A DNA stretch of 64,000 bases from G038396625 sp038396625 (lineage in GTDB: Bacteria; Bacillota; Clostridia; Peptostreptococcales; Thermotaleaceae): NCBI GenBank assembly GCA_038396625.1, contig CP121688.1:1-64000 (forward strand), read 5' to 3'. The notes under the pieces were generated by a model, which saw nothing but the letters and a program-made list of their open reading frames with translations, was not told where the DNA came from and made no database searches. Position 1 is the stretch's first letter. Each line of letters opens with the position of its first letter. Made by a program: the position numbers and the translations under genes. Below, one piece after another: positions 36,510 through 49,583 of the stretch.

Positions 36510-38732
36510 ATGAATTGGAAAAGGCTAACGGCGCTCGCTTGCATGTGCATACTATGTGTGACAGGAGTCTCTTTTGCAGAGACCATTTCTTTTACAGATA
36601 GCCAGTACATTACCTGGACACAAATAAAGCAAAAGATTATTGAAAATATTGTCTATGATGATGAGGATTATTTATATGTAAAAATGAGTGGGGAGATTGT
36701 AAAGCTGCATAAGCGTTTTCAAGGAGATTTTATGCCATTGACCCAAGAAGAAAAAAATTATATAAGCTCGTTTGTTCAGGTTCAAGAACAAATAAACTCA
36801 GAAAGTAATTTGATAGAAATTAAGAAAGAAGATTTGCTTCGAAAGGATCAGCATTTATACTATGGGGATATTAAATTATTGTCATTAGAGGAATATATAA
36901 AAGAAAATGATGAATTTTATGAGGAACGTCCCAATGACCAAAAGGGAGATATCGGATGCTATGGGTCGTACTATACTTTGCGTAATGGAGAAAAATTGAT
37001 TTTTATCAAAACCTTTACTTCTGCTGCAGTTCCTCCTCCTTATACGCCATGGCACGCAGATATGGTTCGGGTAAGTAAGGATGGAGTACAGCAAATTCAA
37101 ATCAATGACAGATTTGAGCCTGTAAAAATTATAGAAGATCAAGATGGGACTTTATGGATACAAGGTTATATTAGCCCTTGGAAATCTACATCAGAAGTCA
37201 CATTGTATCGAATAGACCTTCAGGGAAAAATGACATCTATCAATCAACAACTAAAAGTAAACTACATAGAGATAATAGGAAAAGGTAAAAATCAATTGAT
37301 GTTTTTTGCAGAAACCCAAAACTCCCTCCCCTATTATATGCCTCCAAATTATGGGGTATATGAGAAAAACAAAAAAGGAGTTTATACAATTAATACGAAG
37401 GGCAGATTAGAAGAAGCTTATTCTTTAGAGAAGATGAAAGATGGAAAAAAATTTTATTCAGACCAACAAGGAAAAATTTATTGTATTACAGACCAAGGGG
37501 ATAGTATCCTAAATATTACAGACAATCAGCAGAAAAAGATCTCAAAGGGAGTGCTTCAAGAATATCAAAGTGCCTTACAGAAATGGAACCAATATTGGAA
37601 TAAAGAGAATAGCCAAGCTGTTGAGAGAGTAGATAAGGATGGTAGTATTTGGTTCTTAAAAGAAGGAGAAATTGTACATAATCTCAATGGAGAAAAGCAA
37701 AAATTTAAAAACGGATTGGAAATGATGATGTATGCGGTAGACAATATCTTTGTTGATAAAGATGGCGGTAAGTGGTTTATTGCTGCTGCAGGCATATCCT
37801 ATTTAGACCCAGGTTCCCAAAAAGCAGAAAATATGAATCCATATTTGACAATGGGAGATCACGCCATATTTCCAGGAGCAGCAGAAAGAATTTATATAGA
37901 TCAGAATAAAAAGGTATGGTATTTTCATCAAGATAAAATTATACAGGCGGAATTTAAACAAAAGCCTATCCTTGCAGAAGAGGCGTCGTATATTAAAGGA
38001 TATGAACAAATTCCTCATCATTATACGGAATTAGCAGGAGCAGGCATATTTATCTATCAAAACCAAGAAAAAGATCAAGTCTATAATATAAGGGTTGTAA
38101 CGATCACAAAGGAAGGGAATATTCAAAAGAAGGATTATGTAACGGATAAACCTATAAAAACTTACTTTGTAAAAAATAATATATTATACATGATTTTATC
38201 TAATGGAGTTATTAAAATAGAAAATGATAAAAGATATGATTTAAGCAATGAAGGAATGCTTACACAAGAAAGCAGTTATGCATATATAGATCCTCATAAT
38301 ATGTTGTTTAAAAATGATTATCAAATTATAAAAATGCGCATACCATCATTTGGACAGAAGGTAGATACCTATAAGAAAAGCTTTAAAATAGTACGAGTAA
38401 ATGGAATCTTTATTCCATCCTATGAAGTACAGGGCAAGACTGCTATATGCATTGAAGACCTTGAATATTATGGATATAAAATGAGCTGGGATCCTCAAAA
38501 AAGAATGACCCATTTTGTATATGCTCCTTCCGAGGCAAAGGGAACACAGGGGGTAGATACTTATACGATAAAAGAAAGTGGAGATATTTATTATAGTGAT
38601 ATTGAAATCTATTTTAAAGGGCACAAAATTCCAAACTATAATACGGGTGGCTATTCATTAGTAGCCATAGACAAGCTGAAGAATTTTAAAGAGATCAATA
38701 TAGTGGAGACGAAGGGAGATCATTCATTCTAA
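36510..38732 (+). CDS. Secreted propeller-like protein with C-terminal stalk-type domain
   Basis: A 740-aa protein of unrecognised specific function. Residues 1-24 form a signal peptide (positively charged MNWKR, a hydrophobic core, cleavage near SFA-E). The middle has scattered blade-like motifs, DGTLWIQGY, DGSIWFLKEG, DGGKWFIAAAGISYL and NKKVWYFHQ, resembling the regulator-propeller repeats of sensor proteins, but no transmembrane or kinase domain follows. The last 120 residues contain VRVNGIFIPSYEVQGKTAICIED, similar to copper-amine-oxidase/stalk domains common in clostridial surface proteins. It is monogenic between the IS and the rRNA operon, with its own terminator. Confidence 0.75.
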   Translation: MNWKRLTALACMCILCVTGVSFAETISFTDSQYITWTQIKQKIIENIVYDDEDYLYVKMSGEIVKLHKRFQGDFMPLTQEEKNYISSFVQVQEQINSESNLIEIKKEDLLRKDQHLYYGDIKLLSLEEYIKENDEFYEERPNDQKGDIGCYGSYYTLRNGEKLIFIKTFTSAAVPPPYTPWHADMVRVSKDGVQQIQINDRFEPVKIIEDQDGTLWIQGYISPWKSTSEVTLYRIDLQGKMTSINQQLKVNYIEIIGKGKNQLMFFAETQNSLPYYMPPNYGVYEKNKKGVYTINTKGRLEEAYSLEKMKDGKKFYSDQQGKIYCITDQGDSILNITDNQQKKISKGVLQEYQSALQKWNQYWNKENSQAVERVDKDGSIWFLKEGEIVHNLNGEKQKFKNGLEMMMYAVDNIFVDKDGGKWFIAAAGISYLDPGSQKAENMNPYLTMGDHAIFPGAAERIYIDQNKKVWYFHQDKIIQAEFKQKPILAEEASYIKGYEQIPHHYTELAGAGIFIYQNQEKDQVYNIRVVTITKEGNIQKKDYVTDKPIKTYFVKNNILYMILSNGVIKIENDKRYDLSNEGMLTQESSYAYIDPHNMLFKNDYQIIKMRIPSFGQKVDTYKKSFKIVRVNGIFIPSYEVQGKTAICIEDLEYYGYKMSWDPQKRMTHFVYAPSEAKGTQGVDTYTIKESGDIYYSDIEIYFKGHKIPNYNTGGYSLVAIDKLKNFKEINIVETKGDHSF

Positions 38733-38775
38733 AGAGTAAAAGTTTTATTCTATAGATTGATATAAGGGATAAAAT

Positions 38776-38818
38776 CATATAAAACGGATGCATATGGTAA
38801 TGGTATCCGTTTTATATG
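38776..38818 (+). terminator. Terminator after the secreted protein gene
   Basis: A perfect 14-bp stem, CATATAAAACGGAT with its complement at 38805-38818, with a 15-nt loop and TTTTATAT within the 3' arm. Confidence 0.75.
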
Positions 38819-38863
38819 ATGAGCAGATAAGATTAAAAGAGCTTAAAAGAGCTTAAAAAGATA

Positions 38864-38892
38864 TTGACGGCCAATTCATTTCATGGTATATT
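38864..38892 (+). promoter_or_regulatory. rRNA promoter P1
   Basis: TTGACG at 38864-38869, 17-bp spacer, TATATT at 38887-38892. It is the first of three tandem promoters in the 420-nt leader before 16S. Confidence 0.75.
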
Positions 38893-38945
38893 ATCACTTG
38901 TGCTTTTTAAAAAAACACAGTATTGATATTGGGATAAATTAACAT

Positions 38946-38974
38946 TTGACATAATCCAATATACATGATAAGAT
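38946..38974 (+). promoter_or_regulatory. rRNA promoter P2
   Basis: TTGACA at 38946-38951, 17-bp spacer, TAAGAT at 38969-38974. Confidence 0.75.
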
Positions 38975-39025
38975 AGTATTTGTCGCCACAAAGAGCAGGC
39001 AATTAAGAAGCAATGAAAAAAGTGG

Positions 39026-39054
39026 TTGACATGAAATGCGAAATATGCTATGAT
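39026..39054 (+). promoter_or_regulatory. rRNA promoter P3
   Basis: TTGACA at 39026-39031, 17-bp spacer, TATGAT at 39049-39054, about 100 nt upstream of mature 16S. The leader after it contains TTGGTCTTTGAAAAC, a boxA-like antitermination context. Confidence 0.8.
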
Positions 39055-39152
39055 AATTAAGTCGTTAAAACACGACGAAACAAAATTGGTCTTTGAAAAC
39101 TACACAGTGTAAGAAATTAAGCCAGCAATTTATGAAATAAACCTCGAAGATT

Positions 39153-40690
<1,538 letters not shown>

Positions 40691-40740
40691 TTGGCTTAAC
40701 TTACACTGTATAGTTTTGAAAGACCAAGTCTTTCAAATGT

Positions 40741-40816
40741 GGGGATGTAGCTCAGCTGGGAGAGCACCTGCCTTGCACGCAGGGGGTCAGGAGTTCGATC
40801 CTCCTCATCTCCACCA
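40741..40816 (+). tRNA. tRNA-Ala (TGC anticodon)
   Basis: A 76-nt cloverleaf in the 16S-23S spacer. Acceptor GGGGATG pairs with CATCTCC, discriminator A, and CCA is encoded. The anticodon TGC is at 40774-40776 and the T-loop is GTTCGATC. No tRNA-Ile is present in the spacer. Confidence 0.97.
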
Positions 40817-40948
40817 CAAGCATCTTTTAAATAGGAAGCTCAGCTAACGCTGAGAAAGGAGTTACAACGAAATCAAAGATTTCTGTAACGTCCATTTTGT
40901 ACCTTGAAAACTGAACAATGTAGAGAACAAGCAAAACATACAATTTCT

Positions 40949-44042
<3,094 letters not shown>

Positions 44043-44166
44043 GAAACACTCTAACATTGTTCAGTTTTGAAGGTACATGTTGCTTCACAAAATGTACCGG
44101 CGTCAACTAAATTCCAAAATTATCATTTTGAAATTTCGGTTACTTAGAGGTATATATCCTTCTATA

Positions 44167-44282
44167 TCCAGTGACAACAGCGAAGGGGTCACACCTGTTC
44201 CCATACCGAACACAGTAGTTAAGCCCTTCAGCGCTGATGGTACTTAGGCGGAAGCGCCTTGGGAGAGTAGGTCGTCGCTGGT
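44167..44282 (+). rRNA. rrf: 5S ribosomal RNA
   Basis: About 116 nt, closed by CCAGTGAC / GTCGCTGG, with the conserved CCCATACCGAACACAG and GGGAGAGTAGGTC segments. It lies 125 nt after 23S, the normal 16S-23S-5S order. Confidence 0.95.
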
Positions 44283-44298
44283 TTAAACTTTAAAGAAG

Positions 44299-44333
44299 AA
44301 TCCAGAATGAATTTTTTCATTCTGGATTTTTTT
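44299..44333 (+). terminator. rRNA operon terminator
   Basis: A perfect stem AATCCAGAATGAA / TTCATTCTGGATT, followed by seven T. Confidence 0.92.
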
Positions 44334-44380
44334 ATTTATGCAAAACGTAATTGTTTTACAAGGCATGGAAAATAGTAGTC

Positions 44381-44460
44381 GGTCGTTAGGGTCACTAATA
44401 GATCGTGTATCGTCTAACACTTAGGAAAGTGAGTGTTTGCAGGTAGACATCCTAACGGAT
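44381..44460 (+). other. Folded intergenic segment of unknown role
   Basis: It lies in the 310-nt gap between 5S and the citrate operon and upstream of that operon's promoter, so it is not its leader. TCGTTAGGGT (44383-44392) pairs with ATCCTAACGG (44449-44458) with G-T ends. Nested inside are GTCTA/TAGAC and ACACT/AGTGT with bulges. No promoter or T tract was found. It could be a small RNA, a protein site or chance. Confidence 0.25.
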
Positions 44461-44524
44461 AAAGATTTCTGTTTACAATACATTATATATAAATAATATT
44501 ATACAAAAAAATAAAATTATTAGG

Positions 44525-44575
44525 TTGACCTGGTATTTTGTATTAATGTATAATTGTATACATTAATACAAAATA
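44525..44575 (+). promoter_or_regulatory. Promoter and 19-bp perfect inverted-repeat operator of the citrate operon
   Basis: TTGACC (44525-44530), 18-bp spacer, TATAAT (44549-44554). The arms TATTTTGTATTAATGTATA at 44534-44552 and its exact reverse complement at 44557-44575 flank ATTG. The repeat covers the -10 box and start site, so a bound regulator would block transcription. A related TTGTATACAT lies at the promoter of the GntR gene downstream. Confidence 0.75.
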
Positions 44576-44592
44576 ATAAGGGGGTCAAAACG

Positions 44593-45738
44593 GTGAATAA
44601 AATAAAGATTGTAGATGTAACGTTGAGAGATGGAGAACAAACATCAGGAGTAGTATTTGCCAATGAGGAAAAAATTTATATTGCTAAAATGCTAGATGAA
44701 ATTGGTGTAGATCAAATTGAAGCAGGAATCCCTATTATGGGAGGAGATGAAAAAGAAACCGTCAAAAAAATTGTAAAAAGCAATTTAAAGGCAAGTATTA
44801 TGGGGTGGAATAGAGCTGTAGTAAAGGATATTCAAGCATCTATAGACTGTGGAGTAGATGCAGCCGCTATATCTATTTCTACTTCTGATATACACATAAA
44901 ATATAAGTTAAATTCATCAAGAAATGAAGTATTAGAAAGAATGGTTGAATCCGTGGAATATGCAAAGAAAAACGGATTATATGTCTCCGTCAATGCAGAA
45001 GACGCTTCAAGAAGTGATGAAGGATTTTTAGTAAAATTTGCATCTATGGCAAAAGCAGCAGGAGCTGATCGTTTAAGATTTTGTGATACCATAGGATTTT
45101 TAGATCCTGTTTCTACTTATCAGAAGATAAAAAAAATAAAAGAAGCGGTAGATATAGAGATAGAGATGCATACCCATAATGATTTTGGAATGGCCACAGC
45201 TAATGCTATTGCCGGAGCTATGGCAGGGGCGTCTTTCTTAGGAGTGACTGTAAATGGATTAGGGGAAAGAGCTGGAAATGCAAGCTTAGAGGAAGTGATT
45301 ATGGCATTAAAGCATTCTTTAGCAGTGACACATCAATATAATACCACAAAACTTAAAGAAATCTGTGAATATGTGGCAAAGGCTTCCAATAGACCTTTAT
45401 CCCCATGGAAATCTATTGTAGGAGAGAATATTTTTTCTCATGAATCAGGTATTCACGCAGATGGCGCATTAAAAAATCCAAAAACCTATGAAATATTTGA
45501 TCCTGATGAAATTGGATTAGAAAGAAAAATTGTAATTGGGAAACATTCTGGTACTGCTGCGATTAAAAATAAGTTGCACCAGCTTCAGATTCATATAGAC
45601 GAATTTACTGCATCCAAAATACTAGAAATGGTTAGAATGACAGCTGTTTCTTTGAAAAGATGTTTAACAGATAGAGAGTTATTAAATATTTATGAAGAAT
45701 ATTTAGGTATCCAAAGTATGGATGTAAAAAATGCATAA
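44593..45738 (+). CDS. Re-citrate synthase / homocitrate synthase family protein
   Basis: A 381-aa LeuA/NifV-family Claisen enzyme with VDVTLRDGEQTSG, EMHTHNDFGMATANA and NGLGERAGNASLEE. It lacks the long LeuA allosteric domain. NifV-type homocitrate synthase and clostridial Re-citrate synthase cannot be told apart by eye. Linkage to aconitase and isocitrate dehydrogenase, as I recall for the C. acetobutylicum citrate genes, and absence of nif genes here, favour citrate synthesis for 2-oxoglutarate and glutamate supply. The GTG at 44593 is preferred, with AAGGGGG upstream; the upstream ATG lies within the operator. Confidence 0.8.
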   Translation: MNKIKIVDVTLRDGEQTSGVVFANEEKIYIAKMLDEIGVDQIEAGIPIMGGDEKETVKKIVKSNLKASIMGWNRAVVKDIQASIDCGVDAAAISISTSDIHIKYKLNSSRNEVLERMVESVEYAKKNGLYVSVNAEDASRSDEGFLVKFASMAKAAGADRLRFCDTIGFLDPVSTYQKIKKIKEAVDIEIEMHTHNDFGMATANAIAGAMAGASFLGVTVNGLGERAGNASLEEVIMALKHSLAVTHQYNTTKLKEICEYVAKASNRPLSPWKSIVGENIFSHESGIHADGALKNPKTYEIFDPDEIGLERKIVIGKHSGTAAIKNKLHQLQIHIDEFTASKILEMVRMTAVSLKRCLTDRELLNIYEEYLGIQSMDVKNA

Positions 45739-45751
45739 AGGAGGAAAAGAG

Positions 45752-47692
45752 GTGGGAAAAAGCTTTACTTATAAGATTTTAGAAAATCATTTAATAGAGG
45801 GTGCATTAAAAGAGGGAGAAGAAATAGGAATTAAGATAGATCAAACATTAACCCAAGATTCTACAGGAACCATGGTGTATCTGCAATTAGAGGCCATGGA
45901 AGTTAATAAGATCAAGACAGATTTATCCGTAGCTTATATTGATCATAATACTTTACAGACAGGTTTTGAAAATGCAGATGATCATGCTTTTATTAAAAGT
46001 GTAGCAGCAAAATATGGTATTTTATTTTCTAAGCCAGGGAATGGTATTTGTCATCAGCTACATTTAGAAAATTACGGAAAATGTGGAGGTACTTTGCTAG
46101 GATCTGATAGTCATACGCCTACTTGTGGTGGATTAGGAATGTTAAGTATCGGTGCTGGAGGATTAGATGTTGCTGTGGCCATGGCAAAGGGCATGTATCA
46201 TTTAAAGGTTCCTAAAATCATGAATATCCGACTAAAAGGAAAATTACAGCCTTGGGTTTCTGCAAAAGATGTCATCCTTTATATACTACAAAAGCTTACA
46301 GTTAAAGGAGGCATAGGAAAAATTATAGAATATACAGGTGAGGGGATAAAATCTCTTTCTGTAACAGATAGGGCAACGATTACAAATATGGGCGCCGAAC
46401 TGGGTGCTACAACCTCTATCTTTCCTAGTGATGAAGAGACTAAAAAATACCTCATAGCTCAAGGAAGAAAAAAAGATTGGGTAGAAATGCTTCCTGATCC
46501 TGATGCAAAATATGATGAAGAAATGGAGATCGATTTATCGAAATTAACACCCATGGTTGCAAAACCTCATAGTCCAGACAATGTAGAGTCAGTAAAAGCG
46601 GTGGGGCCAATAAAAATTAATCAAGTAGCTATAGGAAGTTGTACCAATTCATCTTATACAGACTTGATGAAAGTGGCAGAGATTTTAAAAGGGAAAAAAG
46701 TACATTCTAATGTGAGTTTGTGTATTTCTCCAGGATCAAGCAAAATTTTAAGTATGTTAGCAGATAATGGCGCATTAGGCGAAATGATTCGTGCAGGGGC
46801 AAGAATTTTAGAAGCCAGTTGTGGACCCTGTATTGGTATGGGGCAGTCACCTCAGACAAATGGTGTATCGTTGAGAACCTTTAATAGAAATTTTAAAGAG
46901 AGAAGTGGAACTGCTAGTGCACAAGTATATTTAGTTAGTCCTGAAACGGCTGCAGTTTCTGCTATAATGGGTTACCTCACAGATGGAACATCTCTTGGAG
47001 AAAGTCCTGTAATCAAGGTGCCCGATCTATTTCCAAAAAATGACCATTATATGATTTATCCCAATGAAAAAGAAGAAAATGATAAAGTGATTATGGGACC
47101 GAATATAAAGCCTTTTCCTAAAAACAAAGGATTAGCAAAAGATCTACTAGGGAAAGTGATTTTAAAGACTAACGACAATATTACCACAGATGATATTATG
47201 CCATCTAATGCAAAGTTACTACCTTATCGCTCTAATATCCCTTATTTATCATCATACTGTTTTCACAGCATTGATGAAGGTTTTAGAGAAGCTTGTCAAA
47301 AACATGGAGGAGGCTTCATTGTAGGAGGAGAAAATTATGGGCAAGGCTCTAGTAGAGAACATGCAGCACTGGTTCCATTGTATTTAGGAATCGAAGTGAT
47401 TTTGGCAAAATCTTTTGCAAGAATTCATCGTGCAAATTTAATCAATAGTGGTATTCTTCCTTTGGAGTTTGTAAACAAGGAAGATTATGAAAAAATAGAG
47501 ACAATGGATGAATTGAAGTTTGAAAATATTTATGAGCAATTAAAAAACGAAGGAAATATGTCTGTCTATCATATAACCAAAGATCAATATATTCCTGTCA
47601 AGTTCACAGGATCCCAAAGAGATAAAGAGATTTTAATGAGAGGTGGTTATTTGAATTATACAAAAGAGACAATTGGAGGAGATGTAAAATGA
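45752..47692 (+). CDS. acnA: Aconitate hydratase (single-chain aconitase family)
   Basis: A 646-aa single chain combining the LeuC-like Fe-S domains and a LeuD-like swivel. The cluster cysteines are in GSCTNSSYTDL and CGPCIGMG. The C-terminal part has NITTDDIMPSNAKLLP and YGQGSSREHAALVP. It isomerises citrate to isocitrate if the upstream enzyme makes citrate, or homocitrate in the alternative reading. GTG at 45752 is chosen, with AAGGAGG 7 nt upstream; the ATG at 45731 overlaps the previous gene and lacks a site. It overlaps the next gene by 4 bp. Confidence 0.9.
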   Translation: MGKSFTYKILENHLIEGALKEGEEIGIKIDQTLTQDSTGTMVYLQLEAMEVNKIKTDLSVAYIDHNTLQTGFENADDHAFIKSVAAKYGILFSKPGNGICHQLHLENYGKCGGTLLGSDSHTPTCGGLGMLSIGAGGLDVAVAMAKGMYHLKVPKIMNIRLKGKLQPWVSAKDVILYILQKLTVKGGIGKIIEYTGEGIKSLSVTDRATITNMGAELGATTSIFPSDEETKKYLIAQGRKKDWVEMLPDPDAKYDEEMEIDLSKLTPMVAKPHSPDNVESVKAVGPIKINQVAIGSCTNSSYTDLMKVAEILKGKKVHSNVSLCISPGSSKILSMLADNGALGEMIRAGARILEASCGPCIGMGQSPQTNGVSLRTFNRNFKERSGTASAQVYLVSPETAAVSAIMGYLTDGTSLGESPVIKVPDLFPKNDHYMIYPNEKEENDKVIMGPNIKPFPKNKGLAKDLLGKVILKTNDNITTDDIMPSNAKLLPYRSNIPYLSSYCFHSIDEGFREACQKHGGGFIVGGENYGQGSSREHAALVPLYLGIEVILAKSFARIHRANLINSGILPLEFVNKEDYEKIETMDELKFENIYEQLKNEGNMSVYHITKDQYIPVKFTGSQRDKEILMRGGYLNYTKETIGGDVK

Positions 47693-48696
47693 TTCATGTC
47701 ACCTTGATACCAGGAGATGGGATTGGACCAGAGGTAGCTTTTGCAGCTCAAAAAGTAATAGATAGCACAGGTATAAAGATTCATTGGGATATTGTAAACG
47801 GAGGAACAAGGGCTTACGAGAATACAGGACATTATATTCCAGAGGAACTGTTGAGAAGTATAGAAAAAAATAAATTGGTTCTAAAAGGGCCGATCACCAC
47901 ACCAGTTGGGAAGGGATTTCGAAGTATTAATGTAGCACTAAGGCAGAAGTATGATTTGTTTGCCAATGTGAGACCGATTAAAACATTACCGGGAGCTAAG
48001 ACTCTTTTTAAAGATATAGATTTTGTGGTGGTTCGAGAAAATACAGAAGGACTATATACAGGAATTGAGCATATGGTGACACCAGGGGTAGCAGAATCTA
48101 TAAAGGTAATTACAGAAAAAGCCTCTTTAAGAATTGCAGAATATGCTTTTGAATATGCGAAGAAGCATGGGCGGAAAAAGGTAACAGCTGTTCACAAGGC
48201 CAATATCATGAAAGTAAGCGATGGGTTGTTCTTAACATGTGCTCAGAAAATTGCTTCCCAATATCCCGATATTGTCTATGAAGAAGTCATTGTAGATAAT
48301 ATGTGTATGCAGCTTGTGATGCATCCAGAAAACTATGATGTATTGGTACTACCAAATTTATATGGAGATATTGTTTCAGATTTAGGAGCAGGTTTGGTTG
48401 GGGGACTAGGTATGGTTCCAGGAGCAAATATTGGAAAAGATATCGCTATCTTTGAAGCGGTACATGGAAGTGCACCAGATATTGCAGGAAAGAATATGGC
48501 AAACCCCATTGCATGCATTTTATCAGGTGCAATGTTACTTCACTATATTGGAGAAAGTAAGGCTGGAAAGGCTGTTGAAAGAGCCGTAGAGTCATTGCTT
48601 CAAGATAAAAAAATATTAACGACTGATTTAGGAGGGAGTGCAACAACGGAAGAAGTAACAAATAAAATTTGCAAGAATATGTCCAAAGCCTTGTAA
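47689..48696 (+). CDS. Isocitrate/isopropylmalate-family dehydrogenase (probable NAD-isocitrate dehydrogenase)
   Basis: A 335-aa beta-decarboxylating dehydrogenase, starting MIHVTLIPGDGIGPEV, with VVRENTEGLYTGIEH, the substrate motif seen in isocitrate and homoisocitrate enzymes rather than the ELTGGIYFG of LeuB. The cofactor loop is AVHGSAPDIAGKNMANP, of NAD type. It completes a citrate to 2-oxoglutarate set with the two upstream genes. The ATG overlaps the aconitase stop (ATGA). Confidence 0.87.
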   Translation: MIHVTLIPGDGIGPEVAFAAQKVIDSTGIKIHWDIVNGGTRAYENTGHYIPEELLRSIEKNKLVLKGPITTPVGKGFRSINVALRQKYDLFANVRPIKTLPGAKTLFKDIDFVVVRENTEGLYTGIEHMVTPGVAESIKVITEKASLRIAEYAFEYAKKHGRKKVTAVHKANIMKVSDGLFLTCAQKIASQYPDIVYEEVIVDNMCMQLVMHPENYDVLVLPNLYGDIVSDLGAGLVGGLGMVPGANIGKDIAIFEAVHGSAPDIAGKNMANPIACILSGAMLLHYIGESKAGKAVERAVESLLQDKKILTTDLGGSATTEEVTNKICKNMSKAL

Positions 48697-48699
48697 ATA

Positions 48700-48738
48700 C
48701 TTGTATACATTGACACCATCGTATATTTGTATTAAAAT
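48700..48738 (+). promoter_or_regulatory. Promoter of the GntR gene with operator-like motifs
   Basis: TTGACA (48710-48715), 17-bp spacer, TAAAAT (48733-48738). CTTGTATACAT abuts the -35 box and TTGTATTAA lies before the -10. Both resemble parts of the 19-bp operator arms at the citrate operon. Confidence 0.65.
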
Positions 48739-48807
48739 ATCTTTACAGAGATATAAATTACCTACCTATGTGGTATGATAAAAGATAGGTAAAATATAAG
48801 TAAAGGT

Positions 48808-49479
48808 ATGGTGGATGATATGGCTAGGGATATATTGAATGATGATGGTGCAGGATTGTCCCTAACAGCAAGAATATTTAATAAACTTCGCGATGATATA
48901 TTAAATGGTAAATATGTTGAGGGTGAGAAGTTAGGAGAAGCAAAATTAGCAGAAGAGCTTGGTGTAAGTCGTACGCCTGTAAGAGAAGCACTGAAGCAGC
49001 TAGAGCTAGACGGCATTGTAGAAAATATACCCAATAGAGGCGTAGTAGTATTAGGTATCTCAAGACAAGATATTGAAGATATTTACACCATAAGAACGGC
49101 GATCGAAGGAATTGCAGCTACTTGGGCTGTAGAAAGAATCACAGACGAGGAACTGGCTCGATTGAAAGAAACCTACGAATTGATGGAATTTTATACTTTT
49201 AAAAAGGATCTTGAAAAATTTGCAGAAATTAATACTGTATTTCATGAAATTATCTATAAAGCTACCAAAAGCAGATATTTAGAACAGGTCTTAAAAGATT
49301 TCCAGTATTACATGAAAAAAGCACGACAAAAATCTTTGCAGGTCGAAGGAAGAATCCAAGAGTCGTTACAAGAACATAAAGAAATTTTAAATGCTTTTCT
49401 CAACAAGGATAAAGAGGAGGCAGAGAAAGCGCTTATAAAACATGTACGAAATGCAAAAAGTAATGCAGGCAATTACTAG
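48808..49479 (+). CDS. GntR-family regulator with FCD domain
   Basis: A 223-aa regulator. The N-terminal winged helix (about residues 25-90) contains LAEELGVSRTPVREALKQLELDGIVENIPNRG, and the C-terminal all-alpha FCD domain, which binds small organic acids in this family, follows. It lies just downstream of the citrate-to-2-oxoglutarate genes, and related sequence motifs occur at both promoters, so it probably controls that operon and itself in response to a pathway acid. The start is uncertain between 48808 and an in-frame ATG at 48820. Confidence 0.85.
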   Translation: MVDDMARDILNDDGAGLSLTARIFNKLRDDILNGKYVEGEKLGEAKLAEELGVSRTPVREALKQLELDGIVENIPNRGVVVLGISRQDIEDIYTIRTAIEGIAATWAVERITDEELARLKETYELMEFYTFKKDLEKFAEINTVFHEIIYKATKSRYLEQVLKDFQYYMKKARQKSLQVEGRIQESLQEHKEILNAFLNKDKEEAEKALIKHVRNAKSNAGNY

Positions 49480-49483
49480 CAGG

Positions 49484-49512
49484 AGGCTACTAAAAAAGTA
49501 GTCTCTTTTTTT
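49484..49512 (+). terminator. Terminator after the GntR gene
   Basis: An 8-bp stem AGGCTACT / AGTAGTCT with a short A loop and seven T. Confidence 0.8.
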
Positions 49513-49522
49513 AATCCTAAGC

Positions 49523-49547
49523 GTTAAAATATATGTATAAAGGGTAT
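49523..49547 (+). promoter_or_regulatory. Sigma-B-type promoter of the PLP decarboxylase
   Basis: GTTAAA at 49523-49528, 13-bp spacer, GGGTAT at 49542-49547: five of six and six of six matches to the sigma-B consensus, with the same spacer as the two other sites in the window. It lies 36 bp upstream of the start codon. Confidence 0.65.
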
Positions 49548-49583
49548 AGACGAAGAAAAAAGGTATAAGAAGGAGGGAAAGAG

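Noticed and set aside
38831..38860. Repeated AGAGCTTAAA units upstream of the rRNA promoters as a CRISPR-like or tandem repeat array
   Set aside because: Only two to three short copies without spacers; no CRISPR array or cas gene is seen anywhere in the window.
44593..45738. Second 2-isopropylmalate synthase
   Set aside because: It lacks the C-terminal regulatory domain of LeuA, and its operon partners are aconitase and isocitrate-type dehydrogenase rather than leu genes.
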